Positions 48,162-62,580 of a stretch of 64,000 nt of DNA are shown piece after piece (position 1 is the stretch's first letter; each line of letters opens with the position of its first letter). Under the pieces are notes generated by a model. That model was given only the letters and a program-made list of their open reading frames with translations. It made no database searches and had not been told where the DNA came from. The translations under genes and the position numbers were made by a program. Source of the stretch: Gongronella butleri (lineage: Eukaryota > Mucoromycota > Mucoromycetes > Mucorales > Cunninghamellaceae); the NCBI GenBank assembly GCA_025201375.1, contig JAIWZP010000016.1, forward strand, positions 186,001 to 250,000, given 5' to 3'.

Positions 48162-48356
48162 CGGTACGAAGCCATTGTCAAAGAATTACCGCGCACCGGC
48201 TATACCGAGGGCCTTAAGACCATTATTTGCGATTTGTGCATCTACAAACGAGAATCAACGTACGACCCATTTCTGAGAGACTTTGGCGAGTGTTATGTTG
48301 AAAGCTGTAAGGTCTCGAACAGTACAGATAGGCTGATTTACGCATTGGAAGAATGA
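48162..48356 (+). pseudogene. 3' fragment of an HD-domain protein paralogue
   Basis: Encodes about 64 residues ending in a stop, alignable with the last about 60 residues of the HD protein at 48732-49400. LPRTGY..GLK..ICDLCIY matches LPRTGF..GFK..MCNLCIH, and STYD..LRDFGECYVE matches TTYD..VKDFGDRFVE. The first about 160 residues, including the HD motif, are absent upstream. An AG (CTCGCAG) just precedes the fragment and could be an old acceptor. It is probably the remnant of a tandem duplication that lost its 5' part. Confidence 0.8.
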
Positions 48357-48731
48357 TTTTTTGGTGGTGTGTGTGTGAATTAAAAAAAGTGCAACAACGG
48401 TGATAAATTCGCGTTGCGTCGCTTTTTTTTTTTTTTTTTTTGAAATTAATTGTAATGATTTGTTTCTTGCAACGCCAGCAGCAATTTGACGTGGTGAATT
48501 TCCTGCACAATAAAGTGTAAACGATTTCTGCCATCCCCGACAAGCTGAGTTTGCCGAGTACTCAAAATGGAATCTTGCCAGGGAAAGGCGCAGCCTGGTC
48601 GCCATTTTGCTGAGTCATAAAATGGGTTGGCCGTGAGTCACGCACACACCCGCAAACATAAAAAGCATTTGCCCCTGAGTCCAGCCCATTTTTTCCCACA
48701 CTTTCTTGATCTACTTTTATTTCTTCAAATC

Positions 48732-49400
48732 ATGGCAGCTACCAGAGACTTTGCGGGCGTGACACTGGTGGATACGCCTCTTACCAAATTGGCCATGGAG
48801 TATGCGCGTACGCATTATGATGCCATCTCGTTCAATCATGCTTACCGTGTATGGGTGCTTGGCGCGTTGATTGCCACAAAGTTGCCGGAAGAATTTCAAC
48901 ACGTTGATTTGGAAGTGCATGCGATTGCCGCGCTGTTTCATGATTTGGCCTGGGATTACAAGAGCCCCTTTTCGACGCCCGACAAACGGTTTGAAGTCGA
49001 CTCGGCCAACGCGGCGCGAGCCTGGCTGGAGCGTGAAGCGCCCGATTGGGACGCGCGCAAACGCCAGTTGGTTTGGGACGGCATTGCCCTTCATGCGACC
49101 GGCAGCATTGCGCGTTACAAAGAACCCGAAGTGGCACTGTGCCAGATGGGTGTTCGCGCCGACTTTGTGGGCTATCATTTCCCGGGAGGCATCATTACCG
49201 AAGATGAATTCGCCACACTTTCGCAAGCTCTGCCACGCACTGGCTTCAAACAAGGTTTCAAGGAGTTGATGTGCAATTTGTGCATTCACAAGCCTGAAAC
49301 CACGTACGACAATTATGTAAAAGACTTTGGAGATCGCTTCGTTGAAGGCTACAAGGCACCAAGTTCGGTAGAGAGAACGATGTATACTTTGGATGACTGA
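48732..49400 (+). CDS. HD-domain protein, cyanamide hydratase-like
   Basis: Intronless, 222 residues. The HD-type metal-binding residues are visible: His in FNHAYRVW (about 38), the HD pair in ALFHDLAWD and a later His in ALHATGSIA. This arrangement (NHAYR, LFHDLAW) matches the fungal cyanamide hydratase/HD family (e.g. yeast DDI2/DDI3), which hydrates cyanamide to urea; many relatives have unknown substrates. The start MAATRDFAGVTLVDTPLTKL directly follows a pyrimidine-rich leader. A truncated paralogue lies 375 bp upstream on the same strand, indicating local duplication. An AATAAA lies about 100 bp after the stop. HD-fold assignment is firm; the exact reaction is not. Confidence 0.85.
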   Translation: MAATRDFAGVTLVDTPLTKLAMEYARTHYDAISFNHAYRVWVLGALIATKLPEEFQHVDLEVHAIAALFHDLAWDYKSPFSTPDKRFEVDSANAARAWLEREAPDWDARKRQLVWDGIALHATGSIARYKEPEVALCQMGVRADFVGYHFPGGIITEDEFATLSQALPRTGFKQGFKELMCNLCIHKPETTYDNYVKDFGDRFVEGYKAPSSVERTMYTLDD

Positions 49401-51003
49401 TATGATTTCCGATGGAATTCAATGATTTGAGACCCCCCAAACACGCACTCTGAAAAAAAAACACTCGTGTCGCGTCGAGCGCACTGACAAGAAAAAAAAT
49501 AAAGATGTATTGGTATTTGGAAGCAAGTACTTGATGGACATGCCCTACTTGACAAACAAGCGGATCGTTGTGGAACTAATATAATTGATCACCATGAAGT
49601 ACTTTTATATAAAATATGAGAAAATAAAAAATGACAATTTAAAAAAAAAAGGGAAAGAAGGCGCGCCTTTTAATAAATGTCAGTGGGCAGCCTTTTGTCA
49701 ATGCTGGCCTGAAGCCCAATTCAGTCTCAGCGCTTTGCCACCTCCAAACAAAAGGAGCGCATGCCAGCCTGTTAACGAAGATTGCCGCGAAACGCGACCG
49801 CCATTCGCAAAAACGCGGCTGTCTGTGCTTTTACACGCTTCCTGCAACTGAATTGCAGGTAAAATAGAAGATCTTGGAAGCCTACATCTTGTAAGGCACC
49901 GAAAAAAAGAACAAAAGCAGTAACGCGAGAAGAAAAAAAAAAGACAGGTGGAAAAAAAAGGCAGTTTCGCGTCAATCTGTTGGACAAATCCGTTTTTGGA
50001 AATAGGGAGAAGCACGTCTTCCTTTTTATCATTTTGCCTGACGTCCCTGGTGGTGAGAAAGGCATGGAAAAAAAATGTTGCTACAACAAAAGGTAAGCAA
50101 TTTGACTCATGAGCGAGACGTACCAGGCGGAAATCCACAATTTCCTTTGGCCGCGTATGAGCACTGGCGTGCCTTTCTTTTTTTATGCAGTCCATCATAT
50201 CTTGTTTCAAGTTTGAGACGATTGGAACAAGGACAAATTCAAGGATAGACTCAGCCGATGAGCATGATTTTAGAATAATTCCTTAAAAATTCGCCAGTCA
50301 AGCACTGCATTAATCCCGAAGTGCGCCTTGCTGAGTGTAATGGCATGGAGCGGAGTGGGCGTGAAAAAAAGGGCGACCTCAAGAAAAAAAAAAAAAAAAA
50401 AAAAAACTTCCTTGGTAATTCCGGCTATCATAATTTATCATGCGTACAGACGGTGTTGGTTTAAAAGAAAGGGTTCATGGACGCGCAATTGATACGACGG
50501 ATGGCGCACACGAATGAGCAAGGCACTACCACCCACCAAGCCCCCCGCGACGCCATACTGGTTCTTCCACAGCGTACAATGGCAAAAAAAAGGACATTTC
50601 TTGACACTGCATTGAACAATGGCGCTGAAACAGCGGCGCGCGTTGGGGTGCGGGATAGAAAGGGATGCAACAACAGGGGACAGTCCACTAAAAAAAAACT
50701 AAAAAAAAACTAAAAAAAAATAAAAAAACAAGGGCCATGGGTGCATGAATGAAATGGAATGTTACCTGGTTTGTCTTGTGTGTGTCTAGCGTGTGTCTGC
50801 TTGTGGAGGGGGGGGGGAGGAAAAACTCCCTATAGACCCAAACAATGAAAGAAATAAAAAAGGAACATGATTTTTCAACCACGTCTCTCTTTCCTTTCTT
50901 TCCATTGTGTTCCCTATTTTGATACACCTTTTCCACTTTTTTTTCTTCTTCGCACTCTCACACTATTTTTGCACGCCGCTTTTATACGCGTCCCAATTTC
51001 TTA
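49401..51003. other. 1.6-kb intergenic region upstream of PP2A B''
   Basis: No supported gene. It has a poly-A run at 50382-50406 and T/C-rich leader sequence at about 50930-50960. A minus-strand ORF at 49698-50210 (170 codons) is Phe-rich, driven by homopolymers, without domain features. Confidence 0.4.
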
Positions 51004-54000
51004 ATGATCATGAAGCAATCACGCACCATTCCCTCATTTTATTTCCCATTGGGCCGCCCCACGTCACACACGCATAAAGAGCACCATCAGCGCAAGATCC
51101 TGGTAAGAAAAAAGAAACGGGAGAAGCCGTGACACCAAAATGAGAGGTGTCAAATGGGAGAAACAAAAGCAAAAGCTGCGCAGTGTCTCCCCCCTTTTTT
51201 TAATTCCATCTGTTGGCTACCACCTCCTTCATGTTGTAGACCATTGTCAAGCACCTGTACGGCGACAATGTGTGCTTGACAGAGCTTGAGTTCTTCCCTA
51301 TCACCAAGGCATGCGACTTGCCTCGATACATGAATCTCGCCTTTTACCGCAAGATCATCGCTATGCAGCATCATTCGCTGGACAATCCCAACGCACTGCA
51401 TGATGATGATGATGACGACAATGATCATGGCATCACTTATCCTCAATTTGTTGCGTGAGTGGAAAATTTAAAAAAAAAAGACACACACACACACACAAAA
51501 AGGAGGCACAAAGGGAGGACAGATGCGAGGAGGGCAGAAACCACTGACATGGATGACAGGAAAAAAAAAGGGGGGGAAACACGGAGGGGAGACACCACAT
51601 TATGACAGGGAGCACAAACACACGTCAAAATCAGAGCAAAAAAATAGGCAAACATGGGGAAACCGTCTTGCTTTCGCCCCCTTATTTTTTGTCTCGCCAT
51701 GATAGTGCGCGTGTGTGGGTTGCTCCTCATCGCGAAAAAAAGTGATTGCTTTGCCGTGCAGTGCATGAAGATCTGATGTTGTTTACTGACTCCCTATTTT
51801 TGTTTTTTTGGCCACAACCTCTTTGCGTGCGGCACACCGACGCGCGCGCTTGCTCGCTAACACACACAATTGCACGCGCGACAACGTGATACAATTGTGT
51901 GTATGAGTGTGTAGGCACGCGTGTCGGCATGCTGATGCACGCTAGGAGGGGGTGTCCTTTTATTTGTTTTTCCTTGCTCCTCCTTTCTTCATCGCTTTTT
52001 TTCTCCCTATCAAGGGCTTGGACAACGTTGTCAGCAAATTGCTACGATGATGATGCCCTGTTTTTCTCAATCTTGCAGAGCCACGGACGCGCTCATCTGA
52101 TACCAGAAGACTTTTTCGCCGTTTTGGAAGGTAAGCCGCACACTCAATGTGTCCATGTTAAGTTGGTTCTGCACACACAATGCGTCCATGGCAATCCGGG
52201 TCTGCCAAATTCCGCATTTGCACACATTTGCACCCCGTGATGCCATGATCCTGTGTCAAAAAAAGAAAAAAGAAAAAAAAAAAAGAGGGAGGACGCGTGG
52301 GGCATGTGGACACGTGTTGTGTGTGAGTGCGAGCGTGTGTACGTGGTGTAGGTCTTTTTTTTATGTCTCCTTACTATGGAATGGAGGCTGGTTGCCCCGT
52401 CCATCCGCCGTAAAAACTTATCCATTCTTAATTCCTTGGCATAGATCTTGTTTTTAATCACCCCGGATTGCAATTCCTTACCAACAACACCATGTTCCAA
52501 GAGCGATACAGTAAGAAATTACGGATGCGTCGTCATTGCCCTTGGGCCGTGTCAAAAAAAATGGGTCTAGAACGTGTCAATTGAGGCATTTTGGTCTTTT
52601 TTTTTTCCTCTCCCTAGTCGAGACGGTGATTTGCCGCATCTTTTACGAGGCATCATGCGCATCGGGCAAGATGTCATTGCGACAATTCCAAAAATCACTT
52701 TTTTCAACGCGAATCAAAACCCTCGGCAACAACGTCGAGTTGAATAATGTAAGTTTTTGCTCTGCTGGCCATTTCACGTGCATGACGCGTGCATGGGTGT
52801 CATCCAACAGATGTCATGCGGGGAAATTGAAGGCGCGCTGGAAACCGTCCAATGAAAATGACACGCCGACTGACGCGTTTTGTTGCCTTTTTTTTATGGC
52901 CAGACCCAAGATTATTTTTCTTACAAGCACTTTTATGTACTTTATTGTAAATTTTGGACGCTCGACAATGACCACGACCTAATGCTGACGGCGGAGGATC
53001 TGTTCCAATACAATGAGCAAGCACTTAACCCGCGCGTTATCGAGCGCCTCGTGTCGTACGGTCAAATCCAGGCGTTCTCGCGCAATCGCACACAAAAACA
53101 GCAATTGACGTACCTGGATTACATCTGTAAGTTGCCACAACGTGTGAAGGACACGCGTAATCGCTCGTAAAATTGCGGAGAACGTGCCGCGATGGCGCGC
53201 TTTTTCTCATTTTTATCATTTCGTGCACGACACTCACCATTTTCGACTTTTTCTTGTCTTTTGCAGGGTTCCTTTTGCACGAGGTGGACAAGACAAGCCC
53301 AAAAGCCATTGAATATTGGTAAAAAAAAAAATTAGCACGCATAAAAAAAAACGAAAAAAAGCAAAAAATCAAAAAGAGACCCCAATCTGACGCGATTCGA
53401 CCGTTTTTAATGTATTCATTGCAGGTTCCGTATGCTTGACGAAGATGGCGACGGCGTGTTATCTGGATACGAGCTTGAAATGTATTGGCAAGAGCAGATG
53501 GACAAGCAAAAGCTGATGTTTCACGAATTTGAGGAGATCACCTTTGACGACATCTTGCGCCAAATGTGCGACTTGATCCAGCCTGCAACGTACGGCCAAT
53601 TCACACTCATGGACCTGAAAAAGAATGGCTTTTTTGCAGAAAGATTCCTCGACACATTCTTGCACCTCGAAAAATTCACTCTGCACGAGTGCATTCAAGG
53701 ATGCGTAAGGCTAAAGCTCCAAGAAGGCAATTACGACACGACCTACCTCTGGTAAGAGCTCACAAGAAGGAAAAAGAAAGGAAAAAAGAAACGCACGAGC
53801 GCGATTTGACGCGTCGGACGCACTTTTTTTTTTTTCTTATTTTGCCTATTTTTTTTTTTTCAAGCGGTTGGGACCGATACACGGAGATGGAATACCAGCA
53901 GCTGATTGCCATGGACCAGATTGCTATGGCGTCGGGAGTCAAGGACGACGAAGAAGAGGAATCGGACAGCGCACCGGGCACACCCACATCGGATGCGTCC

Positions 54001-54090
54001 ATGTCCCAGGACAAGGACGAAGAGCCCGAACACGTCGACTGGAAATTGTCGTGGCTTGCCAAATCCCAAGCTCTGCAGGACGCATCTTAA
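51004..54090 (+). CDS. PP2A regulatory subunit B'' (EF-hand type)
   Basis: A Ca2+-binding regulatory subunit that directs protein phosphatase 2A to its targets. Exons 51004-51102, 51240-51454, 52015-52130, 52445-52510, 52618-52748, 52904-53126, 53267-53318, 53425-53751 and 53865-54090 give 484 residues. The conserved SIPxFYFP-type entry appears as TIPSFYFPLGRP near the start. IPEDFFAVLEDLVFNHPGL precedes two EF-hand regions. The first loop, DNDHDLMLTAED (about 230), is degenerate; the second, DEDGDGVLSGYE (about 306), is canonical. The tail is acidic (DDEEEESDSAPGTPTSD). This matches the PR72/TON2 family. Met at 51004 or 51010 may not be the true start if a short 5' exon exists. It ends 225 bp from the convergent protease gene. 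Confidence 0.92.
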
Positions 54091-54314
54091 TTCGGACATC
54101 ACATGCCAACTTTTGCTCTGTTTTTACCCATTTGAAAACTCCCACATGCCTATTCGACGCGCTCGTTCTCTCTGTCCACTCCACCAAAATTGATACCATG
54201 GCCGAGGAACACGGCGTAAAAAACACCCCAACGGCGACACGCGTCTCGTCGCCTCTATTTTAACTTGTCGTGCTATCATTATCATATTATTATTATTAAA
54301 AATGGATGTCATTG

Positions 54315-56741
<2,427 letters not shown>

Positions 56742-58664
56742 ATAAAGCAAGGAAAAAGTGCGAGAGGGCAAGAGAGTAGGGGAAAAAAGAAAAGAGTATG
56801 ACGTCCGTAAAGCAAGGAAATAAGAGAAAGGCGAGAAAAAGAGAAACAGAGAAACAGGCGACCCCGCCTTTTTTTGCGAGCGCACGTCAAAAAATGGCCG
56901 GCCATAAAAAAAAAGAGAGCCCCTTCTCCTCCCCTCTTGGCTGCCAGGCCCAGGGAAAAAAAAGCAATGGCGTGCCCTCCCGATCTTGACACGTTGCATG
57001 ATTTGATTTCGATTTTTTTTTTTTTTTTTTGCATGATTGAGTTTATTTTCTTTGACCTGTTTGTTTACTTTTATGCGCTTCCCCTCACCAATGGCTCTAA
57101 ACAAGCCATTGTGTGCCGCGACTCACGCACGCAAAGCATTGAGTCTTCGCTTGCCCTTGCATCCACGCCGTGCCAATGGCCATTGGTGTCCCACCTTCTC
57201 GGCACGACATTGGTAATAATAATAAAAAAAAGGGTATGCAGCGAGAGATGTCCCTCAATTGACTTCATTCTTCCCATTGGCGGGCCAATTGGCAAGCGCA
57301 ACCCCCGCATGAATGCATCACACACACACAAGAAAAAAAAGGACACTCCGCGCGGTGAAATGGGGTCGAATTCGCGAGCAATTGCTTCAAAAAACAAGGC
57401 AAGACGCTTGACATGGAGGATCTTGGCACCAGACGGAGTCAATGGACACGCTTGACGCGCAAAAAATAGGAGGCGGTGGTTCAAACTCGGCGGGCGCTGT
57501 CGCCAAGCCATGGCAAATCCCCATTTCTAATTACTTTTTCTCCACACCATGGTGCCGAAAAAAAAAATGGCACAATTCCTTTGTCACCCATTGCCAACAG
57601 GCCAAGTTTATTAAAAAAAATAAAATGAATGAAAGCAAAAGCCCTGCAAGCCCAAAAGATCACCTGGTAAGGGCGACAAAGGGCCGAGCGCAATATGAAG
57701 CATGGGCACCAGCTAATTTTAGCACACATGGCGTGCTTCTCAATGCTCGGATTGGCGATGCAGAAAAATAAAAAAAAAAAAGATGGACAGGCTTGGCTCA
57801 GTGCAGGCAAGATGCGTGATTTGACACACACACACACGCATCCTCCCCCCAAAACAATAAAAACATCAAGACAAAAGAGATGATGCAGATGCGACGTCAG
57901 AGATGGATGAACCAATTTGCCTCTGCCTCGGCGTGCAGGGGAACACAATTGACCTTTTGCGTCATGGACACGCCCCCGTATGAAATGACGCGCCAAGACG
58001 CGTCGGATGTCCATGATTGCCCCCCTTTTTTTTCTGCTTTTTGTTTGTTCTTGCGCGCACATGCGTATGATTTCCACTTTTTTTTTTCCCCTTGCCAACA
58101 TGACACTGGAGAGGGATGCGGTACAAAAATGAGTAAGAGAAAAAAAATAAAACGTTGCACAGAATCAGCTGCCGTACGACCAAATTTGTGTTGGGCTGGC
58201 CCGCCACTGATGTTGCACGAGCCATTTTCATGTTTCTCATTTGCTGTGGCTCAAATGACACTTTTTTTGCAAGCCAGCCCATCACATCAATTGAGTTGTT
58301 TTTCCTTCAAGCCGAGGGCATTTTGCGAATGGGCGACAAAGGAGCTTGAAATCCAAGGTTGAACACCGCACACACACACCCCTCTTTCTCTGCTCCACGC
58401 GCGCCGCCGCGCCGCCCCTTTTCTCGCACTTGCTTGTGTTCCCCATCCTCTCCCCCCCTTTTTTTTTTTTGTTCCGCCTCATCCTCCAGGAAAAAAAAAA
58501 ATCTCTGCAACATCAGCCATCTACGATCTCTTTTTTTTTTTCTCTTTCTTTCTTCTTTTTCTCTCTCTGTGTGTCTCTTTTTTTTTAATTTTGCATCCAC
58601 TTTTTTTGCTTACGTTCTTCCCCCTTTTAGTATATGTATCATTATTCCCTCGTTCCTTGTCTAC
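56742..58664. other. 1.9-kb intergenic region
   Basis: No gene seen. It holds long homopolymers (for example 57010-57030) and a strongly pyrimidine-rich leader at 58440-58630 before the next start. ORFs on both strands have no motifs. Confidence 0.4.
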
Positions 58665-59549
58665 ATGAACGTGGTTGCAGCCTCAAACCTCCCCCTCCAC
58701 CCATACGAGTCGTCTTCGTCGTCGAATCGCTGGTATAAGCGTCTTTTGGGTCGCTACAGCAAGAAATCCAGATTAGCCGCGCCACCTCGAGGCGGCGATA
58801 CAGCAACATGCAAGGCAGCCGCCACGGAGAAATGCATTCGGCGACGTCATTCAACCATCCAATGCGAGGATCTTACTGCCCGCGAATTCGCGCACTTGAC
58901 GGGCATCGACATTATCACAACAGACGAAGTGGACGATCAAGAACAGCTGCAATTGATGCATCAAAACATCATGACGGCCGACCCGCGTCAGGAGAGCCAA
59001 TTGTCCTTTTTACATGGTGCCACCATGCGGTCGTGCCGCACCACCATGTCCTGCAAAAAGCCAAGCATCCTCGACCATGACTTTTGGATGGCCAACAACG
59101 GCAACATGAATCTCTCGCGCACAAATACGAATGAACACCCATCCGCCGCATCGCACACATCCACGGCATCTTCATCCTCGCAACAGACATCCCTGTCGGC
59201 GATTTCTGGTTATGTCAACTCGGCCAGCACCACACTCACCACCTTTGATGAGCCCCTCCACTCGAGAAAAAAGAGCGACTCGCACATCTCGTGCGTTTTC
59301 GGCGCACCCACCGCCGCTCCCATTGCTAATCCCCCCGCCAAGACTTGCACATCTTCCGCCACATGCGCATCCCGCCCTTGCTCCGTCATCCAAAAGGGCA
59401 GATTCAAGATCGTCCTTGGCGACGATACCCAGGACGCGTCCGACTCGGCCTCAGTGGCGGACGGACATGACGCTATTGTGTCACCGCCATGCTTGGAATG
59501 GAAAAGGAAGAGATCACAAGAAGCCGCATCCACCGCGCCTGCTCAATGA
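58665..59549 (+). CDS. Hypothetical Ser/Thr-rich protein
   Basis: Not recognised. A single exon of 294 residues if the start is MNVVAASNLPLHPYESSSSS. The frame is open further upstream but only through the pyrimidine-rich leader. Visible features are a basic N-terminal part (RWYKRLLGRYSKKSR) and a possibly folded segment (DLTAREFAHLTGIDIITTDE). Long Ser/Thr/Ala-rich stretches contain SRKKSDSHI and RRHSTIQ, possible basophilic-kinase sites. A compact C-terminal piece, SVIQKGRFKIVLGDD, is followed by EWKRKR. There is no signal peptide or membrane segment. The composition suggests a phosphorylated, largely disordered regulator. Length and codon quality make it likely real. Confidence 0.65.
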   Translation: MNVVAASNLPLHPYESSSSSNRWYKRLLGRYSKKSRLAAPPRGGDTATCKAAATEKCIRRRHSTIQCEDLTAREFAHLTGIDIITTDEVDDQEQLQLMHQNIMTADPRQESQLSFLHGATMRSCRTTMSCKKPSILDHDFWMANNGNMNLSRTNTNEHPSAASHTSTASSSSQQTSLSAISGYVNSASTTLTTFDEPLHSRKKSDSHISCVFGAPTAAPIANPPAKTCTSSATCASRPCSVIQKGRFKIVLGDDTQDASDSASVADGHDAIVSPPCLEWKRKRSQEAASTAPAQ

Positions 59550-61256
59550 CCTCATCGCCCTTTGACCAACCTTGTACAAAAAAAAACAATAATATATACC
59601 CAAGTAACCCAGATCACCACCCCCCCTTCCTCTCATCAGTCGCCAACCCAAACCCAAAAACAACAAAAAAAGCTTCTTTCGCCACCCTCTCTTGCCCATT
59701 CCTCCATCTTTATTGACTCCCCACGGCGCGCGTCCCCGTGGATACGCTCGGCTTTTTTTTCGATTTCTCATCGTTTCCCATGCCCTCCCCTCCGCTTCCA
59801 CGCCTCTTATTCTCGTCGTCATGATACCTTTGTATATAAAATAATAATCGTTTTATGCTCTAGTGGCTGCTCATGGACTCCGGGGCAACCCTGTCCCTCA
59901 TTTGTCTCTTTGCCTCGTCGCCCAAATCTGTCCAAATAAAAATAAAAAAAAAACCCTGCCACCTTTTGCAAAAGTAAACATTGCGGCTTGCCCTTTTTTT
60001 TAAAATAGACGGGGAGAAATATGTGTTGCAATGAACACATGTCTTTGTGTTTGCCCATCCCGGCATTTTACCCCCTCTCTCACACCCTCTCGCAAGCGCC
60101 AGAAATAGATCCTTGTGCCCTGCCAAAGGAGCCCCTCGTGCCGTGGCAAATTGAGAAAGATCCCATCACCTGTTTTTTTTTTTGTGTTTCTCCTGGGCTC
60201 TCATGGCCCGAATGCGCCGGCCAAGGGTATATCATATTTGCGTGCGAAATGAGGCATCAAGATGCAAACATGATCAAAGAGCGCGCTCTATTTATATTGC
60301 TGTTGATGTTTTGTTGATGTGACATTTTCACCTTTTTGCTGCCTGCCTGCCTTTTGCCCCCCTCAATCTCACTTTTTGTGTGCAGATGGGTGCTTGGCCA
60401 TCCCTGTGAAACAAAATGGGCGACACAACAAAACGATGCTCTCTTGTTTCGGACAGGCACGTGGCACACGCGTCGCAATTCGTCGCTGTGAGCAACAAAT
60501 CGGGCCTTGTGCAACAAACGACCGAACACGCCAATCAGCAGCGATCAGCCCTTGGTGGCAGGACGCAGACGCATTGGCACGCTGCGTCGTAAAATGGAGA
60601 AAAGGTGGCAAACAAAAGAGAACGATGATCATGAGCAGCTTTTATTGTTTTCTTTTCTTGATTTTCATTCGAATGTCGCGCCCCTTTTTGTTGATTTAGC
60701 ACCTTTTATTTCGATTGAGGTGCCTGGGGATACAGCATGATTTTTTTTTTATCATCTGAGGTCCCCTGACCAAGACGTGCGCCAGCTTTGTAGCACAGAA
60801 ATCGCCGTTTTTGTTCCTGTATTTTTTTTTACGTGCTGTTGCCTTGTGACCTTTAAATGGACAGTGTTGCCTCTTGGCTGTAAGTTGAAAAACTATCAAG
60901 TGACAAAACACACATTGCAAATCGCCATTTTCGCAAGAAAAGCGATAAACTCAAGGTTTGCGTTGCCAAAAACACGCGTATCATCAGAACCCGAAAGCCG
61001 AAACACGTCTTGATGTTAGATATACTGTCGTAAGCTAGAAGTCCCAAGGGGACTTTCGTTAAAACTGCGAGTCCGTAACAATGCTCTCAAAGGAAAATCG
61101 GAAAAAGTGAATCTCCAGATTCCCGCCAAATCTCTCTCACACATGCAAAAAAAAAAAACGAGCTTGGAGAAACGAATGAATCTGTGTCGAATGAGACCAT
61201 TTTTGCCGGCATTTGATCAAACTAAAAGGAGCAATTCCAGTCTTTTATGATGATAT
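59550..61256. other. 1.7-kb intergenic region
   Basis: No supported gene. It has a T/C-rich 3' flank, several AATAAA-like words, and a palindromic AAGTCCCAAGGGGACTT-like word near 61040. ORFs of up to 126 codons (60319-60699) have no recognised motif. Confidence 0.4.
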
Positions 61257-61339
61257 CGTATGATACGTTCATTAAAAGCATTTTACTCGCTAACCGGGCT
61301 AAAGGCCTGGTCAACCCCCGTTTTTTATTGCAGAATTAG

Positions 61340-62050
61340 CATACAGTTTCAAGAAACAAGAGTACAAAATTTTAAATCCGGAGTCGATTGCCTGGGTCGT
61401 TGTGCAGATGAATCCAAATTCTTGACATTTTCACAAATTCAGGACGGTCTCTCAAAATATTTCGTGGATCGCGCTGAAAATGGTACCGATCGAAAGAGAC
61501 CCACGCGCCTGTCATTTCCTGATTGTTTGCTCGCCCGATGCACGAACTTTGCACGCTTGCAAAAGTCGATCAAACATTGGATAAATTTTCAAATTCAATT
61601 TTCTCGACAACTGGAAAAACAACCAGCAGTGCTTTTAACGTGTCAAATGCAGCTGCGGAATCTCTTTCGAATGAAATAGATTTCACCGCGATCTGATCAA
61701 AACTGACGGAAAAAAATACAGCTTTTTGGAGCAATTTCTGCAATCGCCATTTGCTCGAGAACGACCTAGTCAACGCGCGATTTTTATTCCAGAATTACTA
61801 ACAAACACTGGGGCAAAGCATCTAATGGAATGACTCGCAGCACGCTAGCTTGGGTTTGAACTTTTTGCATCGGTCATTATTTCACCAGGTTGCAGCCGGA
61901 GTAATCTACTCAGCTCACAAAAATGTGCAAAATAAAGAAATTAAATATAAAAACTTCAAAAATCCCACGCGTCTTTCATCGGTGGGCAGCTAGGCTGTAA
62001 AAAAAAATTCTGGAGGCACAGCAGGCCGACAATTTGCTAAAACCGTTTTC
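61340..62050. repeat. Dispersed repeat family A, copy 3
   Basis: Aligns with 35840-36440 throughout its first 580 bp (GTGGATCGCGCTGAAAATGG, CCGATCGAAAGAGACCC, CTTGCAAAAGTCGATCAAAC, GATCAAAACTGACGGAAAA). It then jumps to the family end (TCTGGAGGCACAGCAGGCC), lacking the about 500-bp central block of copies 1 and 2. No ORF or inverted ends seen. Confidence 0.75.
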
Positions 62051-62214
62051 TCATACGGTACTTTTCCAAAGCAATATCATTTAATGTACGCATTTTTTCA
62101 ATGAAATGCGTTGTTACAGTAATGGCAGACGCGACGCGGCGTGGGAATGAAAATTTTTACAGCACATTATGGATGAACAGTGAAGATATATTAATGATTT
62201 TTATAGAAAAGCCT

Positions 62215-62580
62215 CGTTTTTCAATCAAAGTGCGCTTGTGAGATTCCAAATTTAAATTTTAGACCACACAGGAAAATTAATTTCAGAGACGCGAGATGTA
62301 CCGAGGAATTGAATCGCGAGGGCAAGGCGTTTTTTCTACATGAGTAAACGCCAAATGCCTGCAATTTTAGTGAAACGCGTCATTTCTCGATGGCAAAGCG
62401 CGCCAGAGATTCCAAATTATAGCCACACAAGAACAATCATGAGAGACGCGAGATGTGCCGAGAAATTGCGAAGGCGACGCGTTTTTACTGAACTTGTGCC
62501 AAATAGATGCAATTTGCGAAAATCGCAATTTTTCGACGGCGAAACGCATGAGGTATCCCAAATAAAATCTGCCTATGATA
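62215..62580. repeat. Diverged tandem repeat of about 160 bp, 2.3 units
   Basis: AGATTCCAAA at 62241 and 62407, and GAGACGCGAGATGT at 62286 and 62443, with AGGCGTTTTTT and GCCAAATNNNTGCAATTT following in both units, show a period of 157-166 bp. A third start (TTTTTCGACGGCGAAACGC) begins near 62537 and fades. Confidence 0.7.

Noticed and set aside
49698..50210. 170-codon minus-strand ORF
   Set aside because: Phe-rich through homopolymer runs, no motif, no conserved start context.
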